Source of the DNA: Planctomycetota bacterium
GTDB taxonomy: Bacteria > Planctomycetota > UBA1135
DNA length: 64,000 nucleotides
Assembly: GCA_027623295.1 (NCBI GenBank)
Contig: JAQBXR010000005.1
Location: 62,001-126,000, forward strand
Direction: 5' to 3'
Under the pieces are notes generated by a model that was given only the letters and a program-made list of their open reading frames with translations, was not told the origin of the DNA and did not search any database. Both the position numbers and the translations under genes were made by a program. Positions 41,082 to 49,154 of this stretch are shown here, one piece after another. Within the stretch, counting starts at the first letter, position 1, and the number at the start of each line of letters is the position of its first letter.

Positions 41082-41691
41082 TTTCAGCCTCTCGATAGGG
41101 GGACAGGAGAGTGCGTAAGTTCGTTCTCGCTCTGTGGAGGAGGGACTTGGCGGCCTGGGGGCTGATACCGAGGATTTCCCCGATCTCATGCAGCTCCAGG
41201 CCATCGTAATGCTGTAACACCATGGCAGCTCTCTGGTTTTCAGGAAGTTCCCCTAAAGCTTGCTTCACGATGTCACCCCAGTTGGATTGGTCCGCTTCCT
41301 CTTCTGGAGCCATCGAAGCTCCGTTCTCCGCCTCCATCTCGATTCCCTCTGCACTCTTGGGCATCGAATACAAGGGCCTTCGCTTGTCGTCCCGGATGCA
41401 ATTTAAAGCCAGGTTGTAAGTGATGCGGTATAGGAAAGTGGTGAACTTGCCCTGTGCCTGATAGCGCGCTCGACTGCGCCAAACACGGAGGAAGGCCTCT
41501 TGGGCGAGATCCTCAACCTGAACCTGAGGGCCTAGGATTCGGCGCAACATGGCGAAGGCAGCACCCTGATAGCTTTCCACCAATTGGGTAAAGGCACCGT
41601 CGTCGCCGGCCTGAAACGCCAGCATCATTTGCACTCCTGGGTCTTCCAGGGTGGATGCGCGAGGACCTCTGCCGGGCCCCGAATTAGTCAA
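41074..41691 (-). CDS. ECF-subfamily RNA polymerase sigma factor
   Basis: A sigma factor of about 205 residues. Region 2 (MLAFQAGDDGAFTQLV and QVEDLAQEAFLRVWRSRARY, then FTTFLYRITYNLALNCIRD) and region 4 (LPENQRAAMVLQHYDGLELHEIGEILGISPQAAKSLLHRARTNLR-type helix-turn-helix) are both clear, making a typical ECF group factor. I chose the TTG at 41691, which gives a normal N-terminus and overlaps the lepB stop by eight bases; the 40 residues upstream look like out-of-frame lepB. A downstream ATG-ATG pair (QMMLAF) is the alternative. It is likely co-expressed with lepB, the anti-sigma-like gene and the periplasmic protein. Confidence 0.88.
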   Translation of the reverse strand: MTNSGPGRGPRASTLEDPGVQMMLAFQAGDDGAFTQLVESYQGAAFAMLRRILGPQVQVEDLAQEAFLRVWRSRARYQAQGKFTTFLYRITYNLALNCIRDDKRRPLYSMPKSAEGIEMEAENGASMAPEEEADQSNWGDIVKQALGELPENQRAAMVLQHYDGLELHEIGEILGISPQAAKSLLHRARTNLRTLLSPYREAEND

Positions 41692-42781
41692 ACGGCCAAC
41701 CCCGGTCGGTCCAACCTCGCGGCCAGGTCCGGGACGTGACAATCCCGAGAATCCGCTCACCAGGAACGGGTCCGTACTGACGAGAGTCGCGGCTTTGCGG
41801 GGAGTTGTCACCTAAAAGGAAATACTGACCATCGGCTAACTGAAGCGCCTTTGCCCCCCCATAGGTTCCGCTCGAACGGTAAAGAATGTCGCGGCCCAAC
41901 CGAATACGCCCGACCATTAAGGGGCCGATGCCACCCACCCCGGCATGTTCCATTTTTCGGAAATCTACTGGCAGCTCCGAGTTTTGATGCGGCTGAGGTG
42001 TTGGGTATGCGAAATCCGCAGCAACCACTTCCCCGTTCAGCACGAAGGTCATTGCATGATCGGCAAGGGTGAAGAATGCGGTGCCACTTGCGGCGGGGCT
42101 TGAAACCAAAACCTCAAGCAAAACTTCGGCCCCGAGTTGATTGGGGGCTTGCAGAAGAAGCTGTAAGCGTTCACCGTTTTCTGAAAGCACTGCCAAGAAA
42201 GTAGATTGGCCCTTCCGCAAAACAAGATGCAGCTCGGAATCAGGGGTGAGTAAATCAAACTCCACTTCTAATCCCAGATCTTGTGCAGGCAACTCCCCAG
42301 GAATGGAGTCGCCGCGCATTAAGTAATCGGCCGTAGGTGGGCGTTGTAAAAAGGCAACACCTGCACCTTCCAGTTTCCAATGACGCTCTCCCGCTCGCGC
42401 AAATCCTTGTTTGGAAAAGTCCATCGAAGTGTCGGCTTCATCACCAACGATGTCGAGCATGGGCACCAAATCTTCTACGGAGGTAAGGCTGCGCTGATGC
42501 ACCTCTCCATCTAGATATAAATCACCGTCCACAATTTGAACCGCCTCTCCTGGAACTGCAGCCACTCGTTTTATCGCGTACTTACCTGTGCCTGGTTCCA
42601 CAAAAACAACCAAGTCATCGCGCTTGGGGTCTTCCTTCTGAATGAATAACCAGTCGCCGTCGGCCAAGGCTGGTTCCATAGAGGGTCCGACTACGCGATA
42701 AGGCTTCCATGCCCAAGTTATGAGAAAACATCCGCCTAAGAGAAGCGCACTAAGTAAAAGTAAATTGCGTCGGCGGTTCAT
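41684..42781 (-). CDS. lepB: Signal peptidase I with a large inserted domain
   Basis: Cleaves signal peptides of exported proteins at the outer face of the membrane. The 365-residue protein has an N-terminal membrane helix (about 7-24), the catalytic serine in GPSMEPAL (Ser34), the general-base lysine in KYAIKRVAAVPGE (Lys71) and the C-terminal box GDNSPQSRDSRQYGPV. Between these two parts lies an insertion of about 200 residues rich in beta-strand patterns (about 110-315). Typical bacterial enzymes with a cap insertion are smaller. It heads a set with an ECF sigma gene, its inhibitor and a periplasmic protein. Both catalytic residues are intact. Confidence 0.92.
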   Translation of the reverse strand: MNRRRNLLLLSALLLGGCFLITWAWKPYRVVGPSMEPALADGDWLFIQKEDPKRDDLVVFVEPGTGKYAIKRVAAVPGEAVQIVDGDLYLDGEVHQRSLTSVEDLVPMLDIVGDEADTSMDFSKQGFARAGERHWKLEGAGVAFLQRPPTADYLMRGDSIPGELPAQDLGLEVEFDLLTPDSELHLVLRKGQSTFLAVLSENGERLQLLLQAPNQLGAEVLLEVLVSSPAASGTAFFTLADHAMTFVLNGEVVAADFAYPTPQPHQNSELPVDFRKMEHAGVGGIGPLMVGRIRLGRDILYRSSGTYGGAKALQLADGQYFLLGDNSPQSRDSRQYGPVPGERILGIVTSRTWPRGWTDRGWPFD

Positions 42782-42793
42782 AATAATTGGAAG

Positions 42794-44170
42794 TTAGGTC
42801 GGGAGCATCCACGAGGCCATGCTCAGAAAAAGCACCACCGAGGATAAATCGCTGACTGCAATCATGACTGGGCCGGAAACTAAAGCCGGGTCAAGACCAA
42901 CCGCCTCACTACCTATAGCGATGGCGCTGGACGCGGTTGCAGACCAAGCGATCGCCGCCATTAATGCGAGCCCCAGACTCATTCCTATAGATACGTCGCC
43001 TAGGAACATGCCAATCGCGGGCGTGGCCACGATTCCACAAATAACTCCCAATGCCATGCCGACGCGCATTTCGCTTAAAAACACCGACATGCGGCGCCCA
43101 TGCATGATTTGGCCCACAGCAAAACCACGCACCAACACTGCGGAGGTCTGCATGCCCACCGTTCCAGATAGCGCAAGCGCCATGGGTACATAGTTCACGA
43201 TTTGTTGCATGGCGGAAGATTTACCTTCTTCGCCGCCAAACTCAAAACCCTCCATGAACTTTGCCATAATTAATCCGGCTAGCACCGGTACTGCGAGCAT
43301 AGGAGCGCGGTGTGCAACCATGCGAGCGAGCGGTTCGCCAGCACCAGATTCACCGTGTGCGCCTGCAAGGAGTAAGGCATCTTCCGAACCCTCGTCCTCC
43401 ATAACCTCAAGCGCGTCATCAGAGGTAACAATACCCACTACGATTTCTCGTGCGTCGAGAACTGGGATTGCGGAAAGATTGTAATGAAGAATGCGATGCG
43501 CAACATCTTCCTTGTCTTCATCGACGCGGGCGTGGATGACATCGGGGATCATGACCTCGCCAACCGTGTCATGAATGCCGGCTTCAAGCAATTCGCGTGT
43601 GCTCAGTACACCCCGTAGTGCACCGCGTTCGTCGACCACAAAAACTACGTGAATACTTTCCGCTTCCCCCTCGTCCCGCTTAATGCGCTTCAAGACATCG
43701 CCAATGTTTTCTTCCGGGGTCGCGGTTAGAAATTCTGTGGTCATCAAACCACCCGCGGTATCCGGATTGTATTCCGCAAGGTGCCGGAGCTCCGCTGCAT
43801 CTTCTGGAGTTACGAAGCACAGTGCTTCGAGCCTCAAATCCTCAGGGAGAATCTCAAGCACGTCGGCGGCGTCGTCATAAGAAAGCTCACCGATGATTTT
43901 GCCAACTTGCTCTGGCTCTATGCCTTCGAGCAAGCTCTTCTGCAAAGCTTCTTCCGCTTCCGCGATGACGTCTGCAGCGTGCTCTAGCTCGAGTTCGGAA
44001 AAAATCCGCAGCGCCTCTTCCGGTTCAAGATCCAGCCACATGACGTCTGCAATGTCTGCAGCGTGTTGACCTTCCCCTGGCTGGAAATCGGTTCCAGGCG
44101 GCAGCTCCAAATGATCTTGGAGCGCCTTCAACACCTGGTGGCGCACTTCTGGACGTCGGACTCGTGCCAT
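42794..44170 (-). CDS. mgtE: Magnesium transporter MgtE
   Basis: Mg2+-selective channel/transporter of 458 residues. The N-terminal helical superfamily domain (about 1-125; ELSYDDAADVLEILPED) precedes two CBS domains (about 130-250; NPDTAGGLMTTEF, GEVMIPDVIHARVDEDKED) and a C-terminal membrane part with five helices (about 285-458), in which the pore helix motif SGTVGMQTSAVLVRG occurs. An ATG 15 codons upstream (44215) is also possible. Opening is normally controlled by Mg2+ binding between the N and CBS domains. It diverges from a small basic protein gene. Confidence 0.95.
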   Translation of the reverse strand: MARVRRPEVRHQVLKALQDHLELPPGTDFQPGEGQHAADIADVMWLDLEPEEALRIFSELELEHAADVIAEAEEALQKSLLEGIEPEQVGKIIGELSYDDAADVLEILPEDLRLEALCFVTPEDAAELRHLAEYNPDTAGGLMTTEFLTATPEENIGDVLKRIKRDEGEAESIHVVFVVDERGALRGVLSTRELLEAGIHDTVGEVMIPDVIHARVDEDKEDVAHRILHYNLSAIPVLDAREIVVGIVTSDDALEVMEDEGSEDALLLAGAHGESGAGEPLARMVAHRAPMLAVPVLAGLIMAKFMEGFEFGGEEGKSSAMQQIVNYVPMALALSGTVGMQTSAVLVRGFAVGQIMHGRRMSVFLSEMRVGMALGVICGIVATPAIGMFLGDVSIGMSLGLALMAAIAWSATASSAIAIGSEAVGLDPALVSGPVMIAVSDLSSVVLFLSMASWMLPT

Positions 44171-44249
44171 GTTCCCTATTCTAACTTCCCGCACCAAGTC
44201 TTTATTAACCGACATCGTCCGCCTACCATCTTTTGCTTATGCTCTACGT

Positions 44250-44564
44250 ATGTCTTCGGTAACCCCCACTCGCCTATCTGATCGTCGTCGGCTCGGCCGG
44301 TTTTATAACCGCAACGCTTATTGCCGGCGTCCCGATGAATCCCGTCAACAAGAAGGGCAGCGCTCCTACCGCAAAGGCTGGGAGGTTCGTCTCGTGCTCA
44401 AAGATGAAGATGAAGTCGGCCTTGTCAGTGGCCTGGTTCGGCGCGTCGGGCTCAACCCCGGCAAGGCCTTTCAGAAAGGTCGCAAATGGATTGTCCCTAT
44501 TTATGGCCAAGAAGCTGTCGAGTCTTTTCAAGAATGGTGCAATTTGGTCGACCAGCAGGGCTGA
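44250..44564 (+). CDS. Small basic protein of unknown function
   Basis: A 104-residue protein rich in Arg and Lys. The second half (GWEVRLVLKDEDEVGLVSG, then GRKWIVPIYGQEAVESF) has alternating strand and helix and a compact, conserved-looking core. I recognise similar short proteins in PVC-type genomes but no characterised homologue. The ATG at 44250 was chosen as the nearest start to the conserved part; the upstream extension to 44169 would overlap mgtE's promoter and start. Its composition and reading pattern support a real gene. It is followed by a gene whose start is uncertain. Confidence 0.55.
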   Translation: MSSVTPTRLSDRRRLGRFYNRNAYCRRPDESRQQEGQRSYRKGWEVRLVLKDEDEVGLVSGLVRRVGLNPGKAFQKGRKWIVPIYGQEAVESFQEWCNLVDQQG

Positions 44565-44612
44565 ATTATCCTCTGGGGGGGTGCATACTCGGTAGGACTC
44601 TAGTTTTCCCCT

Positions 44613-45707
44613 TTGCAAGACCGCTCCCCTCTCGACGGCCTCCTCGAAGTTTGTGATCAACTTCGAAACCTCCAGGACCTTGCGTCTCGTGGCGCCCGCC
44701 TACCCGAAGAATCCCTGCACAAAACCCGTCAGCAGGTTGAATCTCTAGGCGAACTGGTCTTTCCACAATTGCCCGGCATTCAGCAAACGCCGGAGGCCGA
44801 CTCCCTTTGCTCGCAGTCCCTATTGATCTTGGCGTTGCTCTTTCATGGCAAAATATCGGAGAGTTCTGAGGCCTATTCGGGTATTCAACTGTGCGGTTTA
44901 CTCATGCGTGCTGATTTTTCTCGCAGCACGACCTTGGATTTGCTTGGGCCAACTGGGCCGCTGCGCTCAGAGGGGTGGGTCCAATGTGAAGCCACAATCC
45001 GCGGCCTGGATCCCCTGGACAGCTATTTCCGCCCTTCATCCAAGGCCCTGAACTTGTTTTGGCTTAAAAAAGAGCTCTTGGCAGCGGACGATGGCACCCC
45101 ATCCGCCTTTGAGGATTCCGACTCCGCCTCGCCTGAGATTCCACAACCCTTCTCCGATGAAGGGGAATACCTATGGGAGATTGGAGATTGGCGTCACATC
45201 TGCATGCAACGCGCCGGTGCTCTGTTCGAGACCGACCTGATTGCCGAGGAGCCCTCTCCCCGCTTGGCGGAACTCCGTGAAACCGCGCACGCCAAGTGGG
45301 TGCATTTGCGGCGACGTCTGGCGGTCACTCCAGGCGGACGTGATTTCGGCCTGGAACGCCTCGCGGCCTCTCACAAATTGGGGCCGGATCACATCCTAAT
45401 CATTGCTCATATGTTCTTCGCCGAGATCTTAGACGTGGAACTCTATCTTACGCCCGGCGAATGCCTTCGTTTGGTTTCGGGCCACCGCGATGACCTGCTC
45501 CAGAAGCGCCCTCTCCTTTCTGCGCAGGGAAGACTACGTCGTGAGGGATTAGTAGTGGTTGATGGTGAAGAATCTGCGAAAATGCTCGCGGTACCGCTGT
45601 GCCTTGCTGATTGGGTTGTCGAAAGAGTCCTGGCAGGCGTGGGGCGGTCGCTGAAATGGAACCAGCAGGAACTAGAAGAGTTCTTGCGCGGCGACGGCGA
45701 ACGATAG
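44613..45707 (+). CDS. Unknown protein, possibly related to an AAA-ATPase N-terminal winged-helix domain
   Basis: I do not recognise a characterised family. The 364-residue protein is soluble and acidic. The C-terminal third (FGLERLAASHKLGPDHILI, LTPGECLRLVSGHRDD, RLRREGLVVVDGE) resembles the winged-helix region that precedes the ATPase core in some AAA proteins. No Walker A or B motif is present, so it is not an ATPase itself. The start is a TTG at 44613 because no ATG or GTG fits the open frame before residue 100; translation may therefore start elsewhere. It is followed by a LeuA-like gene ten bases later. Confidence 0.5.
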   Translation: MQDRSPLDGLLEVCDQLRNLQDLASRGARLPEESLHKTRQQVESLGELVFPQLPGIQQTPEADSLCSQSLLILALLFHGKISESSEAYSGIQLCGLLMRADFSRSTTLDLLGPTGPLRSEGWVQCEATIRGLDPLDSYFRPSSKALNLFWLKKELLAADDGTPSAFEDSDSASPEIPQPFSDEGEYLWEIGDWRHICMQRAGALFETDLIAEEPSPRLAELRETAHAKWVHLRRRLAVTPGGRDFGLERLAASHKLGPDHILIIAHMFFAEILDVELYLTPGECLRLVSGHRDDLLQKRPLLSAQGRLRREGLVVVDGEESAKMLAVPLCLADWVVERVLAGVGRSLKWNQQELEEFLRGDGER

Positions 45708-45716
45708 AGCACAAAC

Positions 45717-46949
45717 GTGAAACGCGAAGATCTCATTTACGATTGGGCCGGTGTCGGCCCGCACCATGAGCCTCCCCCTGCCGGGAAGGTCATGCTCGAC
45801 GATGAAACCCTGCGCGATGGCCTTCAATGCCCAAGCGTGACGGAACCGTCGTTGGCCAAGAAAATCGAACTCATCCATTTGATGGAAGAGTTGGGTGTAG
45901 ACACTGCCGATGTCGGGCTACCTGGCGCCGGCAATAATGCACGCGAGCACATCCTTGCCCTGGCTAAGGAAATGGTGCCGCTCAACATTACGCCGAATGT
46001 TGCATGTCGCACTGTCGTCTCTGACTTAGAGCCTGTTGTCGACATGGTACAAAAGGTCGGTGCGCCCATTGAAGTTTGTGCTTTCATTGGCAGCTCCCCA
46101 ATTCGCGCTTATGCCGAGAACTGGGACATCGCACGTATGGTAGAGATGGTGCGTGAGTCGGTGCGCTTTGCAAAAAGCCACGACCTGCCGCTGATGTTTG
46201 TAACCGAAGATACGGTTCGTTCCACGCCGGAGATTTTGTCAGCGCTAAATGGCGCCGCAATCGATGAAGGCGCCGACCGCTTGTGCATTTGCGATACGGT
46301 TGGTGGAGTTATTCCTTATGCCGTACGCAATATCTTTGAGTGGCTAAAGAACTTCTTGAAAGAGAAAAACGCCAGCCATGTTGGATTGGACTGGCATGGT
46401 CACCGCGACCGCGGCCTGGGTGTGATTAACACCATGAGCGCCTTGGCTGCTGGCGCGGAACGTGCGCATGCAACCGCGCTTGGTATTGGCGAACGCGCCG
46501 GCAACACCGAAATGGATTTGTTGTTGGTCAACCTAAAGTTGTTGGGCTGGATCGACCGCGACCTCACCCGCTTGGGCGAATATGTAAAGTTGGCTTCTGA
46601 AGCAACCGGCCGTCCTGTCCGGCGCGAGTACCCGGTCTTTGGGCGCGATGCCTTTGAAACCGCAACCGGCGTTCATGCGGCTGCCGTGATCAAAGCCATG
46701 AAGCTTGGCGACCGCTGGTTGTCCGACTTGGTTTACTCCGGCGTGCCTGCTGGAGAGTTTGGTATGGAACAAGTGATTTCGGTTGGCCCTATGAGTGGCA
46801 AGTCGAACGTCATTTGGTTTCTTGAACAACGCGGACACGATGCAACCGAAGAGCGAATCGCTGCGGTCTTGCTGGAAGCAAAAGCTTCAAGCCGTTTGTT
46901 GACCGAGCAAGAAGTGTTGTCTGCAGCAGGTGTGCTGCAGGATGCTTAG
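45717..46949 (+). CDS. 2-isopropylmalate synthase/homocitrate synthase-family protein (LeuA-like, catalytic domain only)
   Basis: A TIM-barrel Claisen condensing enzyme of 410 residues that adds an acetyl group to a 2-oxo acid. Metal- and substrate-binding residues appear as DDETLRDGLQ (first Asp, Arg), ATALGIGERAGN and the His pair in DWHGHRDRGLGV. The C-terminal regulatory LeuA dimer domain of 2-isopropylmalate synthase (about 120 residues) is absent, which leaves an HMG-CoA-lyase/homocitrate-synthase-like length. The precise product (isopropylmalate, citramalate, homocitrate or another) cannot be set from sequence. Confidence 0.82.
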   Translation: MKREDLIYDWAGVGPHHEPPPAGKVMLDDETLRDGLQCPSVTEPSLAKKIELIHLMEELGVDTADVGLPGAGNNAREHILALAKEMVPLNITPNVACRTVVSDLEPVVDMVQKVGAPIEVCAFIGSSPIRAYAENWDIARMVEMVRESVRFAKSHDLPLMFVTEDTVRSTPEILSALNGAAIDEGADRLCICDTVGGVIPYAVRNIFEWLKNFLKEKNASHVGLDWHGHRDRGLGVINTMSALAAGAERAHATALGIGERAGNTEMDLLLVNLKLLGWIDRDLTRLGEYVKLASEATGRPVRREYPVFGRDAFETATGVHAAAVIKAMKLGDRWLSDLVYSGVPAGEFGMEQVISVGPMSGKSNVIWFLEQRGHDATEERIAAVLLEAKASSRLLTEQEVLSAAGVLQDA

Positions 46950-47015
46950 CGCAAAAACGGAATCGTCATCGGGTTTTAGGACAATCGACTTAAGGGCGAA
47001 TAGGCTTTTTGAAAG

Positions 47016-48785
47016 TTATTCTAGGCCAAGTTTCGCGGCTAGCGCACCAGGGATAAAGAAATGATTGCTGCTCACAGAAGGGTTGTGACCGTCTTGAGTT
47101 GGATAGGGATAAATGGTTCGGGTCCGAGAGCAGAACTCCCCGGCTCTAACATAGCCGGCGGCGAGGGCACACTCTTCCCAAGATGCTCGCATAAGGTGAC
47201 CGGAGCGGTGGGGCGTGCGTGCAACTCCAGGACGCAAAACCTGGCCGGACAAGGCATGCACATATTTAAAACCTGAGTGATAAGTATTCCAGGCCGTATT
47301 GCGTAAATCCTCCACCGACAAAGCGTTTTCTTCGGTGAACAAAAGCACGATACCCATGCCTTCATACCCACTCAAAACTTTGGTCATCGATTCGAAGTCC
47401 TGATCGCGCACTTCGTGGAAACCATTGCCAACCATCATCACGGCGCCCTGGGTGCTCACCCCAGATTGTTCGAGTGCGGTTTTCAAAGTTTCCGGACAGC
47501 CGATGTCGGCGCGGCGGACGAACTCCATTTTCGCGGGCAACACGCCCCGTTGCTGTTCACGCTGCGCTTCGTCGATGGCCGCATCTTCCAAGTCAGCGCC
47601 GAAATAGCGCATGGTGTCGTCGCCGGATCTTTCAAAACGAATGCGCGTTGCCTCGCCTCTGCCGACCGCATGTTCGATGAAAACGTTGTATTCAAAATGA
47701 GTCGCTTCGGAAAAGCGATCTAAGGCATCATTGGAATTCATAAACCCACGGCGGTTGGCGTCTTGGCTGGCGCCAACATTTTCTCCGCGCTCTACCCAAA
47801 CATCGGCAGTTCCTTTTTCCAAGAGCTGCACGCCCTGATCAAGATAGGCCTGATAAGTTTCGATAATTCCAAAGGGTCCGGGGCCCCGCGAAAATCCTCG
47901 CGCCCCAAGTTCGGTCACCACGTAATCATTGCCCTGTGCATCCATCCACCCTGCAGCCTGAAGGATGTTGAGCGCGGCAGCTTCTGCTTGCGGATATTTG
48001 CTTTGCCAACATCCAACCGACAACACAGCACCCTGTTTGAGCGTTGCCGTTTGCCCGGTTGCGCGCAAGCCCAACACCACCGGTAGGAGACGAAAGCCTA
48101 ATTCAATTTCATCCGCGGTAGCAATCCAATGGTTCTGAAAACCGTCGGCGCGTTTAGGAATATCTGCGCCGAGGCCTTGGAGCAGGGCGCTTTGATGTTC
48201 CGAAAGCTCATCGGCAAAAAACAAATCGCGCCACCAACGCGTGGTGCTTGATGGCAGGCCATCGGGCAGAGGCGTTGCACTTTCAAAAATCTGGAGCGCA
48301 CGAGGGTGACCTGCCATGCGGTAACCATCGTCGTATGCTTCAACTAATCCTCGCGCCTGGAAGAACTCTAAGTCGGTTCGAAGAACTGCCGCATTCAAGG
48401 GCCGGCCATTGAACATGCAAACCTCCGGGAACAAGGCATCACCCTGAGCCAAGCGTTGATGTAAGCCGAGCGTGGCAAAAGCTGCCAACACATTTCTCAG
48501 CAACCAGAGATCTGGCGGTGCCGTAATCCCTGCGGTGTAGGTGACTTGCCGCACCACCTGCATGGCATCGGCATAGCGTTTTTGCTCTTCCGCACTGCGC
48601 TCCTCGCTCTCCGATTCAAGCTGGGTGCATGCGCTTAAGGCCTTGCCTCCAAAAGCGAACAGCAGTGGCACCTGATTCCGAAGAATCTGCCATGAAGCTT
48701 TACTTAGATAGGGAAAGCCTGCACTGGTGGTACCAGTTGGATGGGAGGCAATCGCGTGGAGCGTGGTGAAAAGGTCGGAGTTCAA
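47016..48785 (-). CDS. Large protein of unknown function, possible methyltransferase-like fold
   Basis: A 589-residue protein with no recognised domain. The N-terminal half is helical with several FATLGLHQRLAQG- and ATPLPDG-type stretches; the region about 400-520 (YFGADLEDAAIDEAQ, MEFVRRADIG, AVMMVGNGFHEVRDQDF) has the strand-helix rhythm and a post-motif resembling a Rossmann methyltransferase fold, but the glycine-rich SAM motif is not apparent. It overlaps by four bases a short membrane protein that precedes it in the operon. Cellular location appears cytoplasmic. The function is unknown. Confidence 0.6.
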   Translation of the reverse strand: MNSDLFTTLHAIASHPTGTTSAGFPYLSKASWQILRNQVPLLFAFGGKALSACTQLESESEERSAEEQKRYADAMQVVRQVTYTAGITAPPDLWLLRNVLAAFATLGLHQRLAQGDALFPEVCMFNGRPLNAAVLRTDLEFFQARGLVEAYDDGYRMAGHPRALQIFESATPLPDGLPSSTTRWWRDLFFADELSEHQSALLQGLGADIPKRADGFQNHWIATADEIELGFRLLPVVLGLRATGQTATLKQGAVLSVGCWQSKYPQAEAAALNILQAAGWMDAQGNDYVVTELGARGFSRGPGPFGIIETYQAYLDQGVQLLEKGTADVWVERGENVGASQDANRRGFMNSNDALDRFSEATHFEYNVFIEHAVGRGEATRIRFERSGDDTMRYFGADLEDAAIDEAQREQQRGVLPAKMEFVRRADIGCPETLKTALEQSGVSTQGAVMMVGNGFHEVRDQDFESMTKVLSGYEGMGIVLLFTEENALSVEDLRNTAWNTYHSGFKYVHALSGQVLRPGVARTPHRSGHLMRASWEECALAAGYVRAGEFCSRTRTIYPYPTQDGHNPSVSSNHFFIPGALAAKLGLE

Positions 48786-49087
48786 TCTAAACTGGAAGTC
48801 TGGTCAATAAGCAGACCGTCCGAGCGCAAAGCATCTTCCACCTTCGAGTATGCGAGGCGACCGCAAACGGTCCAGTGCAACCAGAAGGATACAAAAAACA
48901 GGGTTCCGGTGAGCAAGCTTGTTACCAGGATCGCCGCGAGCGCGGCACCAATTAGAAGAAGAAAAGTAAATATACAACGAGGATTTTGAAAAGTTGCGAC
49001 ATATAAACGCCGCCAAATGCGCCGCCGTTGTGCGGCGGGCAACTCTCTAAATGTTTGTATATGTTGTTTAGAAATCCAGTCAATCAT
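48782..49087 (-). CDS. Small two-helix membrane protein
   Basis: A 101-residue protein with a basic N-terminus (AAQRRRIWRRLY) and two adjacent hydrophobic segments (about 40-58 and 60-80; CIFTFLLLIGAALAAILV and LLTGTLFFVSFWLHW), followed by an acidic tail. The ATG at 49087 was preferred because it begins the conserved-looking helix; an upstream start at 49123 is in the same frame. No family recognised. Its stop overlaps the next gene by four bases, so the two are probably co-translated. Confidence 0.55.
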   Translation of the reverse strand: MIDWISKQHIQTFRELPAAQRRRIWRRLYVATFQNPRCIFTFLLLIGAALAAILVTSLLTGTLFFVSFWLHWTVCGRLAYSKVEDALRSDGLLIDQTSSLD

Positions 49088-49154
49088 CGGGCTGCCAATA
49101 GGGGTCAACCAGGGGGCTTTCACTATAACCGATTTCCTACACTCTGCTCGCGGC

